Shown: positions 9,038 to 18,675 of the stretch, in pieces
Numbering within the stretch: the first letter of the stretch is position 1
How the letters are laid out: every line of letters begins with the position of its first letter
From: Georhizobium profundi
GTDB taxonomy: Bacteria > Pseudomonadota > Alphaproteobacteria > Rhizobiales > Rhizobiaceae
Reading direction: 5' to 3'
Assembly (NCBI RefSeq): GCF_003952725.1
Contig: NZ_CP032509.1
Span: forward strand, 558,001 to 622,000
DNA length: 64,000 nucleotides
The notes under the pieces: generated by a model
The model's database searches: none
Seen by the model: only the letters and a program-made list of their open reading frames with translations
What the model was told of the DNA's origin: nothing
Translations under genes and position numbers: made by a program

Positions 9038-9826
9038 TCAGTCTTCCTTCGGCGTGACCGTATAGTTCAGCGGAAGGCGGCCGCCATCGGCGTAAATCGT
9101 CTGGCCGGTGATGTAGCTGGCATCGTCGGACGCCAGAAAGGCTGCGACAGACGCGATTTCGCTTGGATCGCCGATGCGGCCGAGCGGCGTGCGCGACAGG
9201 ATGCGCTTCTTGGCTTCCTTGTCGTTGGCAACCGCAGACAGAAGATCCGTCATGATCGAACCTGGGCCAATCGCATTGGCGCGGATGCCGTAAGGCGCGA
9301 GCGATAGCGCCATCACCTTGGTGAGCTGGCTGACGCCGCCCTTGGACACCGAATAGGGCACCTGGTTGGGAATGGCGAAGGTGTCGTTGATGGACGACAT
9401 GTTGACGATCACACCCGGCTTGCCGCCGGCTTTCACCCGCTCGACGAAGTGACGCGCAACGATCTGGCCGCAGAGAAATGCGCCTTTGAGGTTCACGCGT
9501 ATGACGCGGTCAAAATCGGCTTCCTCGATATCGAGGAAATCGGCCGAGTGTACGATGCCGGCATTGTTGACGAGGATGTGGATGTCGTCGAACGCATCGA
9601 GCGTCGCGGCGACGAGATTGTGCACGTCGAGCCGCTCGGCCACGTCGGCTGCGACGAACCGGATCTCGCCGAGGCTCGACAGTTCCTGCTCGGCGGCGTG
9701 GCCGGCCTTCTCGTCGATATCGGCGATGACGACCTTTGCGCCGTCTGCCAGGAACCGCTTGGCGATCGCAAGGCCAATGCCCTTCGCGCCGCCGGTGATG
9801 ATCGCGATCTTGCCGTCGAGGGCCAT
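9038..9826 (-). CDS. SDR family NAD(P)-dependent oxidoreductase
   Basis: 262 residues from ATG 9826, which has AAGGAG nine bases upstream; the longer open frame would read through a repeat element and is rejected. It is a classical short-chain dehydrogenase: cofactor motif TGGAKGIG at residues 11-18, NNAG at 87-90, N112, S145, and YSVSK with Y158 and K162, giving a complete catalytic tetrad. Acidic D36/D38 after the second strand suggests preference for NAD. Substrate is unknown; relatives include glucose and 3-hydroxyacyl dehydrogenases. The gene is exactly bracketed by two related palindromic repeats and sits between trcR and prpE. Confidence 0.9.
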   Translation of the reverse strand: MALDGKIAIITGGAKGIGLAIAKRFLADGAKVVIADIDEKAGHAAEQELSSLGEIRFVAADVAERLDVHNLVAATLDAFDDIHILVNNAGIVHSADFLDIEEADFDRVIRVNLKGAFLCGQIVARHFVERVKAGGKPGVIVNMSSINDTFAIPNQVPYSVSKGGVSQLTKVMALSLAPYGIRANAIGPGSIMTDLLSAVANDKEAKKRILSRTPLGRIGDPSEIASVAAFLASDDASYITGQTIYADGGRLPLNYTVTPKED

Positions 9827-9841
9827 GGTCTCACTCCTTGA

Positions 9842-9946
9842 CCTTAGAGCAATTTCGCTTTTCTTCGAATCGCGCAGTTGCTCTAAGGCATTTTTGTTTA
9901 TCGCGTTTCCTGACGGTGAACCGGTACCCACTTCACCTGGAAACGC
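9842..9946. repeat. RIME-like mosaic element with two palindromes
   Basis: The left module is a perfect 11-bp inverted repeat CCTTAGAGCAA (9842-9852)/TTGCTCTAAGG (9878-9888). The right module is a 44-bp palindrome with arms GCGTTTCC (9903-9910) and GGAAACGC (9939-9946), homologous to the solo copy at 8993-9036. Two large palindromes in about 105 bp is the layout described for Rhizobium intergenic mosaic elements. It lies between the SDR start and prpE, so it would be in the leader of the SDR mRNA if transcription starts upstream of it. Confidence 0.75.
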
Positions 9947-9995
9947 TCTGAAGTCGCGGACATTGGACCCGTCACGGCTTTGAGGTCAATTGCGG

Positions 9996-11933
9996 TCAGC
10001 CGTCATTTCCCTCACGAAATGCCTTGCCGACGCGATGCTCTTTCAGCACGGCCGCGATTTCGTCGAGGATCGCCGGATCGTCGATCGTGGCCGGGATCTT
10101 CCAGTCCTCGCCGTCGGCGATCTTCTGGAGCGTTGCGCGCAGGATCTTGCCAGAGCGCGTCTTGGGCAAACGTTTGACCTGGAAGGCGTTCTTGAACGCG
10201 GCCACCGGCCCGATGCGATCGCGCACGACTTTGACGACACCGGCGGCAATTTCCTCGGGTGATTGCTCGACGCCGTTGTTGGTAACGAAGAAACCGACCG
10301 GGATCTGGCCCTTCATGTCGTCCGCGATGCCGATGACCGCGCATTCGGCGACATCGGGGTGCGTTGCGATCGCCTCTTCCATGCCGCCGGTCGACAGCCG
10401 GTGGCCGGCGACATTGATGATGTCGTCGGTGCGGGCCATGATGAACAGGTAGCCGTCTTCGTCGATGTAGCCGGCGTCGGCGGTCTTGTAGAAGCCCGGG
10501 AACTCATCGAGATAGGCCTTGTGAAAGCGCTCCGGCGCGTGCCAGAGCGTCGGCAGGGCACCTGGCGGCAGCGGCAGTTTCACCACGACATTGCCGAGCG
10601 TGTTCGGTCCCAGTTGCCTGCCGGTGTCGTCGACGATTTGGACATCGTAGCCGGGCAGCGGCACGGAGGGTGAGCCCAGTTTCACGGGCAACTGGCCGAG
10701 GCCGACGGGGTTGCCAACCATCGGCCAGCCGCTCTCCGTTTGCCACCAATGGTCGATCACTGGAACTTTCAGCGCATTCTGGGCCCACTGGATCGTGTCC
10801 GGATCGGCGCGCTCGCCGGCAAGGAAGAGCGTGCGGAACTTGGACAAGTCGTAGCGGCCGACATGCTCGGCCTTCGGGTCGTCCTTGCGGATGGCGCGAA
10901 AGGCGGTCGGCGCCGTGAAGAGCGCGACCACGCCGTGCTCGGCAATCACGCGCCAGAACGTGCCGGCATCGGGTGTCCCGACCGGCTTGCCTTCAAAGAG
11001 AATGGTCGTGTTGCCGTGCAGCAGCGGCGCATAGACGATGTAGGAGTGGCCGACGACCCAGCCGATATCAGAGGCGGCCCAGAATACTTCGCCGGGCTTG
11101 ACGCCGTAATGGGCGTGCATCGACCAGTGCAGCGCGACCATGTGGCCGCCATTGTCGCGCACGACACCCTTTGGCTGGCCGGTCGTGCCCGAGGTGTAGA
11201 GGATGTAGAGAGGGTCTGTCGCTTCGACCGGCACGCAGGGCACGGCCTCGGCGTTCGCCCGTGCGGTGGCCATCAGGCTTTCATAGTCGAAATCGCGGCC
11301 TTCGGTCAGTTCGCAGCTCAGCTCTCCGCGCTGGAGCACGATGCAGCTTTCCGGCTTTATGCGCGCCATGGCGATCGCGGCGTCGAGGAGCGGCTTGTAG
11401 GCGACGATGCGCCCGGGCTCGAGGCCGCAGGATGCGGTGATGACGAGCCTGGCTGCGCAATCGTCTATCCGCGTCGCCAGTTCGTTGGCGGCAAAGCCGC
11501 CGAAGACGACCGAGTGGACGAGACCGAGCCTTGCGCATGCGAGCATCGCCATCACGGCTTCCGGGACCATCGGCATGTAGATGATCACCCGATCGCCTGC
11601 CTTGAGGCCCCGGTCACGGATGATTGCTGCAAGCGCGGTGACCTCGGACAGCATCTGCGCATAGGTGATCGCGCGTTTGCGGCCGGTGATTGGGCTGTCG
11701 TAGATCAGTGCGTTCTGGCTGCCGCGACCGGCGGCAACGTGACGGTCGAGGCAGTTGTGGCAGGTGTTGGTGGTGCCGCCGACGAACCAGCGCCCATAGG
11801 CGCCGGCATCCGGATCGAATACTTTCTCCGGATCGCTGAACCAGTCGATGGCCGTGGCCGCATCGCCCCAGAATCCTTTGGGGTCGCTCTGCCAGCGCTG
11901 ATAGACGGCGTGGTAGCTGCTGCTTTCGGCCAT
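9996..11933 (-). CDS. prpE: Propionyl-CoA synthetase
   Basis: 645 residues from ATG 11933 (GGGAGG upstream). It activates propionate to propionyl-CoA with ATP. The fold matches Acs: LYTSGTTGQPKG near residue 243, ASDIGWVVGHSYIVYAPL, WWQTESGWPMVGNP (in place of the acetate-type WWQTETGG), and the C-terminal [10 protein letters not shown] lysine motif near residue 591. The GWPM sequence and overall match point to PrpE rather than Acs; acyl specificity is an inference. The gene follows gdhB with 99 bp between them on the same strand and could be partly co-transcribed. Confidence 0.9.
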   Translation of the reverse strand: MAESSSYHAVYQRWQSDPKGFWGDAATAIDWFSDPEKVFDPDAGAYGRWFVGGTTNTCHNCLDRHVAAGRGSQNALIYDSPITGRKRAITYAQMLSEVTALAAIIRDRGLKAGDRVIIYMPMVPEAVMAMLACARLGLVHSVVFGGFAANELATRIDDCAARLVITASCGLEPGRIVAYKPLLDAAIAMARIKPESCIVLQRGELSCELTEGRDFDYESLMATARANAEAVPCVPVEATDPLYILYTSGTTGQPKGVVRDNGGHMVALHWSMHAHYGVKPGEVFWAASDIGWVVGHSYIVYAPLLHGNTTILFEGKPVGTPDAGTFWRVIAEHGVVALFTAPTAFRAIRKDDPKAEHVGRYDLSKFRTLFLAGERADPDTIQWAQNALKVPVIDHWWQTESGWPMVGNPVGLGQLPVKLGSPSVPLPGYDVQIVDDTGRQLGPNTLGNVVVKLPLPPGALPTLWHAPERFHKAYLDEFPGFYKTADAGYIDEDGYLFIMARTDDIINVAGHRLSTGGMEEAIATHPDVAECAVIGIADDMKGQIPVGFFVTNNGVEQSPEEIAAGVVKVVRDRIGPVAAFKNAFQVKRLPKTRSGKILRATLQKIADGEDWKIPATIDDPAILDEIAAVLKEHRVGKAFREGNDG

Positions 11934-12032
11934 GATCGATCCTCCCGGGCGCGGGCGTTCCTCCCATCCGCGCATCCGCCAAGGATTAGCGAAGCACGAA
12001 GTTCACCGCAAACCCGACGATGGATCGAGCCG

Positions 12033-15000
12033 TCACGCCCCTGCCGGCTGGCGGCCCTGGGGAGCGACATCCGACAGCATGCCCGCCGCCACCGTCAGGC
12101 GCGACATGTCGAAGGCACTGTCCTCGGCCAGAGCCATGATCTGGTCGCGCAGGCGCTCCACGCGGATGCGATCGCTCGCGATCCACGCCTCGACGGGGTT
12201 CCTGTCGTCCGCAAAACCCGAAATCGCTGCGGTCGTGATGCTGCGTCGCGCCGCATGGATGGCATTGAGATTGCGGGCAAGCGCCAGCGTCGCGTAGCGA
12301 TCGCGGTCATCAATGCGCAAGGCTGCCGCCTCGATGCGACCGATGCGGAAAATGTCGTTGACCGCGAAGAACTGGCGGGACGCCTTCTTGAGGTCGACGC
12401 CGCAGGCTCGCGCAATCTCCTCGATCTCCGGCACGAGCACGAGTGTCTGCAGCAGGGCTAGGTCGCGGGCGAGATCGGCGGGAGCGCCGATCTGCTCGAA
12501 ACTCTCGCGCTGCCCGACGGTCTCCTCGCGCAGGAAGGGAGAGAGCGCCTGCTCGATCGTCGGTTTCAATGCGCGGGCAGCATCGCGGATTGCGGCAACC
12601 TTGTCGCTGAGCGGCTGGCTGCGATCCATGCCGCGCAGGATGCGCCCTGTAGCCATCGCCAGCGCGAAACTCACTGCTGCATAGAGCGTGTTCTGATCCT
12701 TGCCGTCGATCTTGCCGTCCAGCGCATCGATGCGGTCGTAAAGTGCCTCGAGTTCCAGCCCGTCGCGGGCAATGACGAAGGCGCGCACGACATCGCCCGG
12801 CATCGCACCACCGATATCCGCGAACATCGACACGAAGGCCGGGCCGCCGCGGTTGATCACGGCGTTCGCAAGCTCCGTCGCAACGATTTCCTCGTTGAGG
12901 CGATGCCCCGCGATCTCGTCGGCGAAGTCCCGCTGCATGCGTTTTGGGAAATAGGATTTCAGCGTTGGAATGAAATAGGCATCGGCGGGCAGGCTGCTTG
13001 CCATCAGGTCGTCGAAAAGGCCGATCTTCGCATAGGAGAGAAGCACGCCGATTTCCGGCCGCGTCAGCGGCTTGCCGTTGCGCTGGCGTTCTTCGAACAG
13101 CTGCCGGTCCGGCAATGTCTCCACCTTGCGATCGAGCCGACCGGCGCGTTCCATGCCGTCCATGAGTTCAGCAAGCTGCGGCGAGGCATCGGCGCCGGCG
13201 CGTTCCTGAAGCGAGATCGCGAGCGACTGCAGATAATTGTTTCGCAGCACCAGACGCGCGACGTCATCTGTCATGGAGACCAGCAGACGGTTGCGATCGG
13301 TGCGGGTCAGCTTCTCCTGCCGCATGGCCGACGCAAGCGCGATCTTGATGTTGACCTCGACGTCGGACGAATTGACGCCTGCGGAATTGTCGATGGCATC
13401 GGAGTTGCAGCGGCCACCAGCAAGCGCATAGGCGATGCGGCCGCGCTGCGTGACGCCGAGATTGGCGCCTTCGCCGATCACCTTGGCGCCGACCTCCGTT
13501 GCCGCGATGCGGATCGCATCATTGGCGCGGTCGCCCACATCCGCATCGTTTTCTTCGGCTGCTTTCACATAGGTGCCGATGCCGCCGAACCACAAGAGAT
13601 CGACCTGTGCCTTCAGGATTGCCGTCATGATCTCCGGCGGCGAGGCGATGGTGGTCGCAAGGCCGATGGCGCGGGCGGCTTCCGGGGTCAGCTTCACCGA
13701 CTTCTCGCTGCGGGAGACGATCATGCCGCCCTTGGAGAGGCGGGCGCGGTCGTAGTCCTGCCAGCTGGACCGCGACAGGTTGAAGAGACGCTGACGCTCG
13801 TTGAAGCTCGCCGCCGTGTCCGGATCCGGGTCGATGAAGATGTCGCGGTGGTCGAAGGCGGCGATCAGTCGGATGTGCTTGGATAGCAGCATGCCGTTGC
13901 CGAAGACGTCGCCGGACATGTCGCCGACACCTGCGACCGAAAACGGTGTCGACTGGATGTCGATGTTCATCTCGCGGAAATGGCGTTTGACCGTTTCCCA
14001 GGCGCCGCGCGCGGTGATGCCCATCTTCTTGTGGTCGTAGCCGGCGGAGCCGCCCGACGCGAAAGCGTCGTCGAGCCAGAAGCCCTGTTCCTGGCTGATC
14101 GCATTGGCCGTGTCCGAGAAGGTGGCCGTGCCCTTGTCGGCTGCGACGACGAAATAAGGATCGTCGCCATCGTGGCGGACCACGTCCTGGGGCGGCACGA
14201 CGGCATCGCCGTCGATATTGTCGGTCACCGACAGAAGGGTGCGGATGAAGGTCTTGTAAGCGGACTTGCCCGCTTCGAAGATCGCATTGCGATCGCCCGT
14301 CTCCGGCAGGTGCTTCGGGAAGAAGCCGCCCTTTGCGCCAACCGGCACGATGACCGCGTTTTTCACCTGCTGCGCCTTCACGAGGCCGAGCACTTCGGTG
14401 CGGTAGTCTTCCGGACGGTCCGACCAGCGAAGGCCACCGCGTGCGACAGGCCCGAAGCGCATATGAACGCCTTCCACCTCCGACCCGTAGACGAAGATTT
14501 CGCGGAATGGTCGCGGCGCAGGGGCAGCATCGAGCGCGCGTGGATTGACCTTGAAGGCGAGCGTCCGGCGAGGCTCACCGTCCTCTTCGATCTGAAAGTA
14601 GTTGGTGCGCAGCGTCGCCATGATTGCGTTTTCGTAGCGGCGCAGGATACGGTCGTCCTCAAGCCGCGCGACGGCTTCCAGCGCCGTTGCGATCTTCTTG
14701 CGCAGGACAGCCACCTGCTTTTCGCGTCTATCGAGCGCCTGGTCGAGCGCAAAGCGTGCCTCGAAGAGCTGATAGAGCAGGGAGGCGATCTCGGGGTAGC
14801 GGCCGAGCGTACCGGCGATATAGGTCTGGGAATAGGCACTGCCGAGCTGTCGCAGATAGCGCGCATAGGCGCGCAGCACGACGACGCGGCGTGCATCGAG
14901 CCCGGCGCCAAGCACCAGCATGTTGAAGGCATCATTGTCGACGTCGCCGTGCCAGGCCTTCAGGAAAGCATTCTCGACCATGTCGAGGCGCTCGCCGGTC

Positions 15001-16832
15001 GGTGCCTGCCCACCGGCTGCGGGTGCGAGCTCCATCTCGTGAAGAACCACAAGCGCGGGCTCGGCCCCGTGGGCCTGGACGCGAACATCGAAGGTGCGCT
15101 CGCTGATCACGCGGAAACCAAGATTCTCCAGAAGCGGCACACGACGCGACAGCGCGACAGCCTCCTGCGCATGGAAGATCTTCAGCGTCATGCGGTCCGG
15201 ATCGCCCTCGCGGCTCGCCATCAGGTCGATCGCGATGCCACCCGGCTTCGTGCACCTCAAGATGCGATCGAGATCGCCGAGCGCCTCGGAAGGGGTGAAC
15301 CGTTCGCGGTAGGCCTGTGAGACGTCGAGCCTTGGAGCATCGGGTGCCTTCTCCATCGCGAACCGGTCTTCCCAGCGCGTGACGATGGTGCGGATATCCT
15401 GCTCGAGCTTGTCCTGCGCCACGCGAGGCGTCTTGCCGCCGCGGCGGCCGATGATGAAATGCACGCGGGCGAGATTGCCCTCGGGAAAGGCTGGATAATA
15501 GGCGGAAACGTGCCCGTCGAAGCGTTCGGCCAAGGCGGCGCCGATACGCTCGCGAACGTCGGAATCATACTGGTCGCGCGGAACGTAGACGATCACCGAC
15601 ACGAAGCGGTCGAACCGGTCGATGCGCGCAAGCACGCGCACGCGCGGACGGTCGGACAGCTCGTTGATCTGGACGCAGTAATCCACCAACGTATCGATAT
15701 CGATCTGGAAGAGGTCGTCGCGCGGGTAGGATTCCAGCGTGTTGAAGAGCATTTTGCCCGAATGGCTTTCGGGGTCGAAGCCGAGCTTGTCGACGACTGC
15801 CTCGACCTTGGTGCGCAGGAGCGGAATTTCGGTGACCGAGCGGGTATAGGCGGTGGAGGTGAAGAGCCCGACGATGCGCAGCTCGCCGCTGACCTCGCCC
15901 GCCTCGTCGAAGAGCTTGACGCCGATATAGTCCATGTAGGCGCGGCGGTGCACCTGCGAGCGGGTGTTGGCCTTGGTGACGATCAGCCAGTCCGGGCCTT
16001 CCAGAAACGCCACGATTTCAGGCGTCGTCGTCACGTGATCCTTGCCCAGGCGCAGGACGCGCATGTCCGGATCGGCGAGGATGCCGATGCCGTCTTCGGC
16101 CGCGCGCTCCACCTTCGCCTCGCCGCTATCGGCGGAATAGACGTAGTCGCGCATGCCGAGGAAGGTGAAATTGCCTTCCCGTAGCCAGTCGAGGAAGGCG
16201 AGCGCTTCGCGTCGTTCGTCGGCCCTTGCCGTGGTCTTGGCGCGCTTCATGGTCGCCATGGCGCGCTCGAGCTTGTCGAGCATGGGGCGCCAATCGCCGA
16301 CCGCAGCGTGAACCTGGTCCAGCACCTCACGCAAATTCGCGATCAACCGTTCCGCCTCAGCGGAGGAGAGGGCGGGCAGATGAACCTGTATATGGCTGAC
16401 GCGCTTGTCCTGTGGGCAGTCGGACGTCCCGGTGACGAGCTGGATGCGGTCGAGGTTTCTCGTGTCGAGGATCGGGTGCACGGCAAGGAACAGCGTGCGA
16501 TGGCTGGCCGCGACGGCGCCGATCACCGAGTCGTAGAGAAAGGGCATGTTGCGATCGGTGACGGAAAGCACCGATACGGCCTGGCCCTCGACGCTGAGGC
16601 CTTCCGGGTTCGCGATCGTGATCCGTGCCGCGTGATCCTCGAAAGCCGCGATCTCGCTTCGTGCATGGATCGCCATTGCTGCCAGATCCGCATCCGAATA
16701 ATGCGCGAGATCGTCGCTTGCCGCGCGTCCGTAAAGCACGACCGGATCAATGAAAGGTTTCTCCTGCGCATCCAGGACGAGCTTGATCGCGGCGAGCTTG
16801 CGGTCGCGCTTCGGATTCTTGCGGAAGGCCAA
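12033..16832 (-). CDS. gdhB: NAD-specific glutamate dehydrogenase, 180-kDa class
   Basis: 1,599 residues, the usual size of the large (GDH-180, Bac_GDH) class. It oxidatively deaminates glutamate to 2-oxoglutarate with NAD. The start is TTG 16832, preceded by GGGGAG eight bases upstream and giving the family-like N-terminus AFRKNPKRD; the open frame continues to 17219 but collides with the divergent gene at 16944. ACT-like N-terminal domains occupy roughly residues 1-700. The catalytic domain includes GGLRWSDRPEDYRTEVLGL near 797, VPVGAKGGFFPK near 828, and DNSAGVNSSDVEVNIKI near 1150. Such enzymes are often allosterically controlled. It lies upstream of prpE. Confidence 0.95.
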   Translation of the reverse strand: MAFRKNPKRDRKLAAIKLVLDAQEKPFIDPVVLYGRAASDDLAHYSDADLAAMAIHARSEIAAFEDHAARITIANPEGLSVEGQAVSVLSVTDRNMPFLYDSVIGAVAASHRTLFLAVHPILDTRNLDRIQLVTGTSDCPQDKRVSHIQVHLPALSSAEAERLIANLREVLDQVHAAVGDWRPMLDKLERAMATMKRAKTTARADERREALAFLDWLREGNFTFLGMRDYVYSADSGEAKVERAAEDGIGILADPDMRVLRLGKDHVTTTPEIVAFLEGPDWLIVTKANTRSQVHRRAYMDYIGVKLFDEAGEVSGELRIVGLFTSTAYTRSVTEIPLLRTKVEAVVDKLGFDPESHSGKMLFNTLESYPRDDLFQIDIDTLVDYCVQINELSDRPRVRVLARIDRFDRFVSVIVYVPRDQYDSDVRERIGAALAERFDGHVSAYYPAFPEGNLARVHFIIGRRGGKTPRVAQDKLEQDIRTIVTRWEDRFAMEKAPDAPRLDVSQAYRERFTPSEALGDLDRILRCTKPGGIAIDLMASREGDPDRMTLKIFHAQEAVALSRRVPLLENLGFRVISERTFDVRVQAHGAEPALVVLHEMELAPAAGGQAPTGERLDMVENAFLKAWHGDVDNDAFNMLVLGAGLDARRVVVLRAYARYLRQLGSAYSQTYIAGTLGRYPEIASLLYQLFEARFALDQALDRREKQVAVLRKKIATALEAVARLEDDRILRRYENAIMATLRTNYFQIEEDGEPRRTLAFKVNPRALDAAPAPRPFREIFVYGSEVEGVHMRFGPVARGGLRWSDRPEDYRTEVLGLVKAQQVKNAVIVPVGAKGGFFPKHLPETGDRNAIFEAGKSAYKTFIRTLLSVTDNIDGDAVVPPQDVVRHDGDDPYFVVAADKGTATFSDTANAISQEQGFWLDDAFASGGSAGYDHKKMGITARGAWETVKRHFREMNIDIQSTPFSVAGVGDMSGDVFGNGMLLSKHIRLIAAFDHRDIFIDPDPDTAASFNERQRLFNLSRSSWQDYDRARLSKGGMIVSRSEKSVKLTPEAARAIGLATTIASPPEIMTAILKAQVDLLWFGGIGTYVKAAEENDADVGDRANDAIRIAATEVGAKVIGEGANLGVTQRGRIAYALAGGRCNSDAIDNSAGVNSSDVEVNIKIALASAMRQEKLTRTDRNRLLVSMTDDVARLVLRNNYLQSLAISLQERAGADASPQLAELMDGMERAGRLDRKVETLPDRQLFEERQRNGKPLTRPEIGVLLSYAKIGLFDDLMASSLPADAYFIPTLKSYFPKRMQRDFADEIAGHRLNEEIVATELANAVINRGGPAFVSMFADIGGAMPGDVVRAFVIARDGLELEALYDRIDALDGKIDGKDQNTLYAAVSFALAMATGRILRGMDRSQPLSDKVAAIRDAARALKPTIEQALSPFLREETVGQRESFEQIGAPADLARDLALLQTLVLVPEIEEIARACGVDLKKASRQFFAVNDIFRIGRIEAAALRIDDRDRYATLALARNLNAIHAARRSITTAAISGFADDRNPVEAWIASDRIRVERLRDQIMALAEDSAFDMSRLTVAAGMLSDVAPQGRQPAGA

Positions 16833-16943
16833 TTCGAATTCTCCCCAGATTCGGCAGTCGAGCGCGCGCCCTTGTGTTTGGCGGGAGCCTAGCAGATGAA
16901 TTGTGCCGACAAAGTGTGAAGAGATGAAAAAGCGGAGGCTAAA

Positions 16944-17516
16944 ATGGCTGAAACTTCGCAGAAAGTGACGGCGCTTGACCTGCCGATGGCGGATCTGGGT
17001 CCAGAAACGCAGGCCTTCTTCGAAAAGTGCGTCGATAAGATCGGTTTCGTACCGAATGTGCTGATCGCCTATGCCTTCGATGAGAAGAAGCTGCGGCTGT
17101 TCAGCGAGTTCTACAACGACCTGATGCTTGGCCCATCTGGCCTCTCCAAGCTCGAGCGCGAGATGATCGCGGTGGCAGTTTCGGCAGTGAACCACTGCCA
17201 CTACTGCCTGGTCGCGCATGGCGCGGCGGTGCGGCAGCTTTCAGGCGATCCAGTCTTTGGCGAAGAAGTTTCCACCAACTACCGTGCGGCTGTCATGACG
17301 GAGAAGCAGAAGGCGATGCTCGACTTTGCGGTCAAGCTGACCGAGATGCCCGACAAGATCGAGGAAGCCGATCGCAATTTCTTGCGCGAGAATGGCTTTT
17401 CGGATCGCGATATCTTTGACATCGCTTCGGTTGCGGGTTTCTTCAACATGTCGAACAGGGTTGCGGCGGCGACCGATATGCGTCCCAATGCCGACTATCA
17501 CGCGCTGGCACGCTGA
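16944..17516 (+). CDS. AhpD-like peroxidase-related enzyme (carboxymuconolactone decarboxylase fold)
   Basis: 190 residues. An all-helical CMD/AhpD fold is indicated by the motif NHCHYCLVAHG, with Cys85-X2-Cys88-X3-His92 forming the redox centre of AhpD-type peroxidase-related enzymes. DNISA-type residues around FDIASVAGFFNMSNRVA fit the C-terminal helix of the family. It probably reduces peroxides or relays thiol electrons in the cytosol; its partner is unknown. It diverges from gdhB and starts a plus-strand run with the small membrane protein and pdxY. Confidence 0.85.
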   Translation: MAETSQKVTALDLPMADLGPETQAFFEKCVDKIGFVPNVLIAYAFDEKKLRLFSEFYNDLMLGPSGLSKLEREMIAVAVSAVNHCHYCLVAHGAAVRQLSGDPVFGEEVSTNYRAAVMTEKQKAMLDFAVKLTEMPDKIEEADRNFLRENGFSDRDIFDIASVAGFFNMSNRVAAATDMRPNADYHALAR

Positions 17517-17542
17517 AGGCGCACCGAAAGGGAGCTGTTTCC

Positions 17543-17785
17543 ATGCGGGACGATGACAGAGAACGCCGTCAGGCGAAGCGCGATCTCGATCGCCTCGGCA
17601 GCGAAGGCGGCATCTTCGGATCGCCTGCCATGAAGAGCAAGGCGCGTTCCGTGCGCGACCATTTTGCAGCCGGCGACGCGGACCAGACCGACCCGATCGA
17701 GGTGGCGGCCACCCGAACCGGGCGCATCCTCGCCGTCGTGGCATTCGTCCTGCTTGCTCTCTGGCTCGTCTCCGCCTACGCGTGA
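17543..17785 (+). CDS. Small tail-anchored membrane protein, unknown function
   Basis: 80 residues, not recognised. The first 60 residues are highly charged and hydrophilic, then one membrane helix (about residues 61-78, GRILAVVAFVLLALWLVSAYA) ends the protein, so it would be anchored by its C-terminus with the charged part in the cytoplasm. GGGAGC upstream of ATG 17543 is a fair ribosome-binding site. It sits 26 bp after the AhpD-like gene, and its stop lies six bases before the pdxY ATG (17791), so the three are probably one operon. Confidence 0.65.
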   Translation: MRDDDRERRQAKRDLDRLGSEGGIFGSPAMKSKARSVRDHFAAGDADQTDPIEVAATRTGRILAVVAFVLLALWLVSAYA

Positions 17786-17790
17786 TTTCC

Positions 17791-18675
17791 ATGTCCAGCG
17801 ACGTTCCAGTCGACCGCAAGGCGGTCATTGTCATTTCGAGCCACGTGGTGCGCGGATCAGTCGGTAACCGAGCGGCTGTGTTTGCGCTGGAATCGCTCGG
17901 CCACCCGGTCTGGGCGCTGCCGACGATCATCCTGCCGTTTCATCCCGGCCATGGTCCTTCGACGCGTTATCCGGTCGAAGCGGACGCTTTTTCGAGGATG
18001 ATCGACGATCTGATCGCTTCTCCCTGGCTCGGTGAGGTCGGCGCCGTGCTTTCCGGTTATCTTGGCTCGGCCGATCAGGCGCGTCCGATCGCCCGGCTGG
18101 TGGAGGCGGTGAAGGCGCGGTCGCCCGAAGCCACCTATGTCTGCGACCCGGTGATGGGTGATCTCGGCGGGCTCTACGTGCCGGAAGCCACCGCAACCGC
18201 GATCCGCGACATCCTCATGCCGCTTGCGACGATCGCCACGCCGAACCGCTACGAACTCGCGCACATGGCGGGTGCGACCCTCGACGACAACACCGCGATC
18301 ATGGAAGCGGCGCTCTCGCTTGGGCCGAAACGTGTGCTGGTCACTTCCGCGGTGCCCATGATGGCGGGCGGCATCGGCAATCTGCTTCTGACCGACCGAC
18401 ACGCCTTTCTGGCGGAACACCGCGCAATCGAACAACCGCCGAACGGCCTTGGCGACCTGCTGGCTGCTGTCTTCCTGTCACGTCTGATGAGCGGTGACGG
18501 CGACGAGAAGGCGCTCCAGGCCGCAACGGCGTCGGTCTTCGAGGTGCTTGCCCGCACAGTGAAACGTGGTGCGGACGAACTCACGCTGGAGAGCGACGCC
18601 AGCTCGCTTGTTCGGCCGATGGCGCTGGTGCACATGCGCCGCCTCGTGCATCCGGCCCAGCGACGAAGGCTCTAA
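17791..18675 (+). CDS. pdxY: Pyridoxal kinase
   Basis: 294 residues from ATG 17791 (GTG 17782, overlapping the previous stop, is an alternative start). A ribokinase-fold kinase that phosphorylates pyridoxal to PLP in the salvage route. Seen: SSHVVRGSVGNRAA near the N-terminus (substrate loop), CDPVMGD near residue 114, TPNRYEL near 152, and the anion-hole/catalytic segment PNGLGDLLAAVF. The usual motif is GTGD; here it reads GLGD, with the catalytic Asp kept. A near-perfect 24-bp palindrome (18671-18694) overlaps the stop codon. Confidence 0.9.
   Translation: MSSDVPVDRKAVIVISSHVVRGSVGNRAAVFALESLGHPVWALPTIILPFHPGHGPSTRYPVEADAFSRMIDDLIASPWLGEVGAVLSGYLGSADQARPIARLVEAVKARSPEATYVCDPVMGDLGGLYVPEATATAIRDILMPLATIATPNRYELAHMAGATLDDNTAIMEAALSLGPKRVLVTSAVPMMAGGIGNLLLTDRHAFLAEHRAIEQPPNGLGDLLAAVFLSRLMSGDGDEKALQAATASVFEVLARTVKRGADELTLESDASSLVRPMALVHMRRLVHPAQRRRL

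Noticed and set aside
9827..9931. 35-codon upstream extension of the SDR gene
   Set aside because: It would translate the RIME-like repeat and lacks a ribosome-binding site, while ATG 9826 has AAGGAG.
10740..12461. 573-codon open frame on the plus strand opposite prpE and gdhB
   Set aside because: It spans two real minus-strand genes and their gap and has the composition of an antisense shadow.
13980..15320. 446-codon open frame on the plus strand inside gdhB
   Set aside because: Antisense to conserved GDH catalytic regions; no recognisable protein features.
16833..17219. N-terminal extension of the gdhB open frame by 129 codons
   Set aside because: It overlaps the divergent AhpD-like gene, which has its Cys-X2-Cys-X3-His motif in the overlap, and does not match the GDH family.
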